Assembly: GCF_013359725.1 (NCBI RefSeq)
Contig: NZ_JABFMW010000011.1
Span: forward strand, 1-64,000
Length of the DNA stretch: 64,000 bases
Source of the DNA: Pseudarthrobacter sp. C4D7
GTDB taxonomy: Bacteria; Actinomycetota; Actinomycetes; Actinomycetales; Micrococcaceae
Direction of reading: 5' to 3'
Part shown: positions 63,253-64,000 of the stretch, in pieces
Layout: every line of letters starts with the position of its first letter
Numbering within the stretch: the stretch's first letter is position 1
Program-made: the position numbers and the translations under genes
Notes under the pieces: model-generated
The model's database searches: none
Told to the model about the DNA's origin: nothing
What the model saw: only the letters and a program-made list of their open reading frames with translations

Positions 63253-64000
63253 ATGACCACACCCGCACACCCGTCCGAGCCCCCGGCCTCCCCACGGACT
63301 TCGCGCCCGGTTTCCCGTCCACTGGGGGTGGCCGCCATTGGGTATGCCTTCATGGGCAAGGCCCACTCCAACGCGTGGCGGAACGTGGCCGGTTTCTTCG
63401 ACGTCCCGGCTTTCGAGCAGAAGGTGCTCGTTGGCCGGGACGCCACAGCGGTGGCAGAGGCTGCCGCAAAGTACGGATGGGCGGAATCGGCTACGGACTG
63501 GCGCACCGTGATCGAGCGGGACGACATCGACATCGTGGACATATGCGCACCGGGCTGGATGCATGCGGAGATCGCCATCGCGGCCCTGGAGGCCGGCAAG
63601 CACGTCCTGGTGGAAAAGCCCCTGGCCAACACCCTGGCCGAGGCCGAACTCATGACCGCCGCCGCCGCAAAGGCCCGGGCCCGCGGCGTGCAGTCCATGA
63701 TCGGGTTCAACTACCGCCGCGTCCCGGCCCTGGCCCTGGCCAGGGAACTCATCGCGGAGGGCCGGCTGGGCGCCGTCCGCCATGTCCGGGCCGCGTACCT
63801 GCAGGACTGGCTCGCCGATGCCCAGGCACCCATGACCTGGCGGCTGCGGAAGGAAACCGCCGGGTCCGGTGCGCTCGGCGACATCGCCTCCCACGCCATC
63901 GACCAGGTCCTGTTCCTCCTCGGCGACCAGGTCACCGAGGTATCCGGCAGGCTTAACACCTTCGTGGACCAGCGTCCGGGGCCGGACGGCGCCGAGGCTG
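63253..64000 (+). CDS. Gfo/Idh/MocA family oxidoreductase C (cut by window edge)
   Basis: The first 249 codons are present; the gene continues past the right edge. After a Pro/Ser-rich leader of 24 residues the Rossmann motif [19 protein letters not shown] begins, then [20 protein letters not shown], the active-site Lys in [33 protein letters not shown] and [14 protein letters not shown]. These features recall levoglucosan dehydrogenase-like and YcjS-like members, though identity cannot be fixed without alignment. ATG 63253 lies 46 bp after oxidoreductase B. Confidence 0.92.
   Translation, partial: MTTPAHPSEPPASPRTSRPVSRPLGVAAIGYAFMGKAHSNAWRNVAGFFDVPAFEQKVLVGRDATAVAEAAAKYGWAESATDWRTVIERDDIDIVDICAPGWMHAEIAIAALEAGKHVLVEKPLANTLAEAELMTAAAAKARARGVQSMIGFNYRRVPALALARELIAEGRLGAVRHVRAAYLQDWLADAQAPMTWRLRKETAGSGALGDIASHAIDQVLFLLGDQVTEVSGRLNTFVDQRPGPDGAEA

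Overview
The window is a stretch of high-GC actinobacterial chromosome. Gene order (ppa-dacB-DUF2342 protease-tilS-hpt-ftsH-folE-folP-folB-folK), the codon use, GTG/TTG starts, a DUF222/HNH protein and a LysG/LysE pair all fit the family Micrococcaceae, most likely Arthrobacter or Pseudarthrobacter. The genus is inferred from familiarity, not from a search. No rRNA, tRNA, prophage, insertion sequence or CRISPR array was seen. No gap between genes exceeds about 300 bases.

Layout. 1-1.8 kb: the end of a DUF222/HNH endonuclease, a TetR regulator with an operator-like palindrome, and a small unknown protein. 1.8-16.8 kb, almost all on the minus strand: a conserved housekeeping block running dacB, DUF2342 metalloprotease, tilS, hpt, (an inserted LacI regulator), ftsH, folE-folP-folB-folK, DUF3180, two PH-domain membrane proteins, a DUF2520 oxidoreductase and panC. 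It links cell wall, tRNA modification, purine salvage, folate and pantothenate. 16.9-19.6 kb: ppa with a very strong terminator, a carboxylesterase and a DUF429 protein. 19.6-24.5 kb: phosphoketolase and a large KatE-type catalase, divergent. 24.6-35 kb: mixed genes, including serS, pheA with a rhodanese, a diacylglycerol kinase-like protein, an amidase, a frameshifted AbiEi-like gene and a LapA-like membrane protein.

35.1-40.1 kb: a compact accessory cluster of fused AccD/AccA carboxyltransferase, CaiB/BaiF CoA transferase and MatC-like carboxylate transporter, divergent from a GntR/FadR regulator. It is a plausible uptake and activation route for malonate or a related dicarboxylate. 40.2-52 kb: an NCS1 permease, lysE/lysG, a NERD protein, pgm, a 2H phosphoesterase, a mirrored 32-bp repeat array, a RutE-like nitroreductase divergent from an NCS2 uracil permease, an SGNH hydrolase and a GAF-ANTAR regulator. 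52.3-54.6 kb: a large GH13 alpha-glucan enzyme.

54.7-64 kb (runs off the right edge): a ROK repressor divergent from a sugar catabolic operon. It contains an ABC importer (binding lipoprotein plus two permeases, no ATPase), a TIM-barrel isomerase, three Gfo/Idh/MocA dehydrogenases and an unrecognised 273-residue protein. The set resembles oxidation/epimerisation routes through 3-keto sugars. Two operator candidates and a promoter are visible between the ROK gene and the operon.

The items I think best repay study are the carboxylate cluster, the multi-dehydrogenase sugar operon, an element (TAAGCAWGCTTAGCWTTC) shared by the catalase and LapA-like promoters, and the mirrored repeat array.
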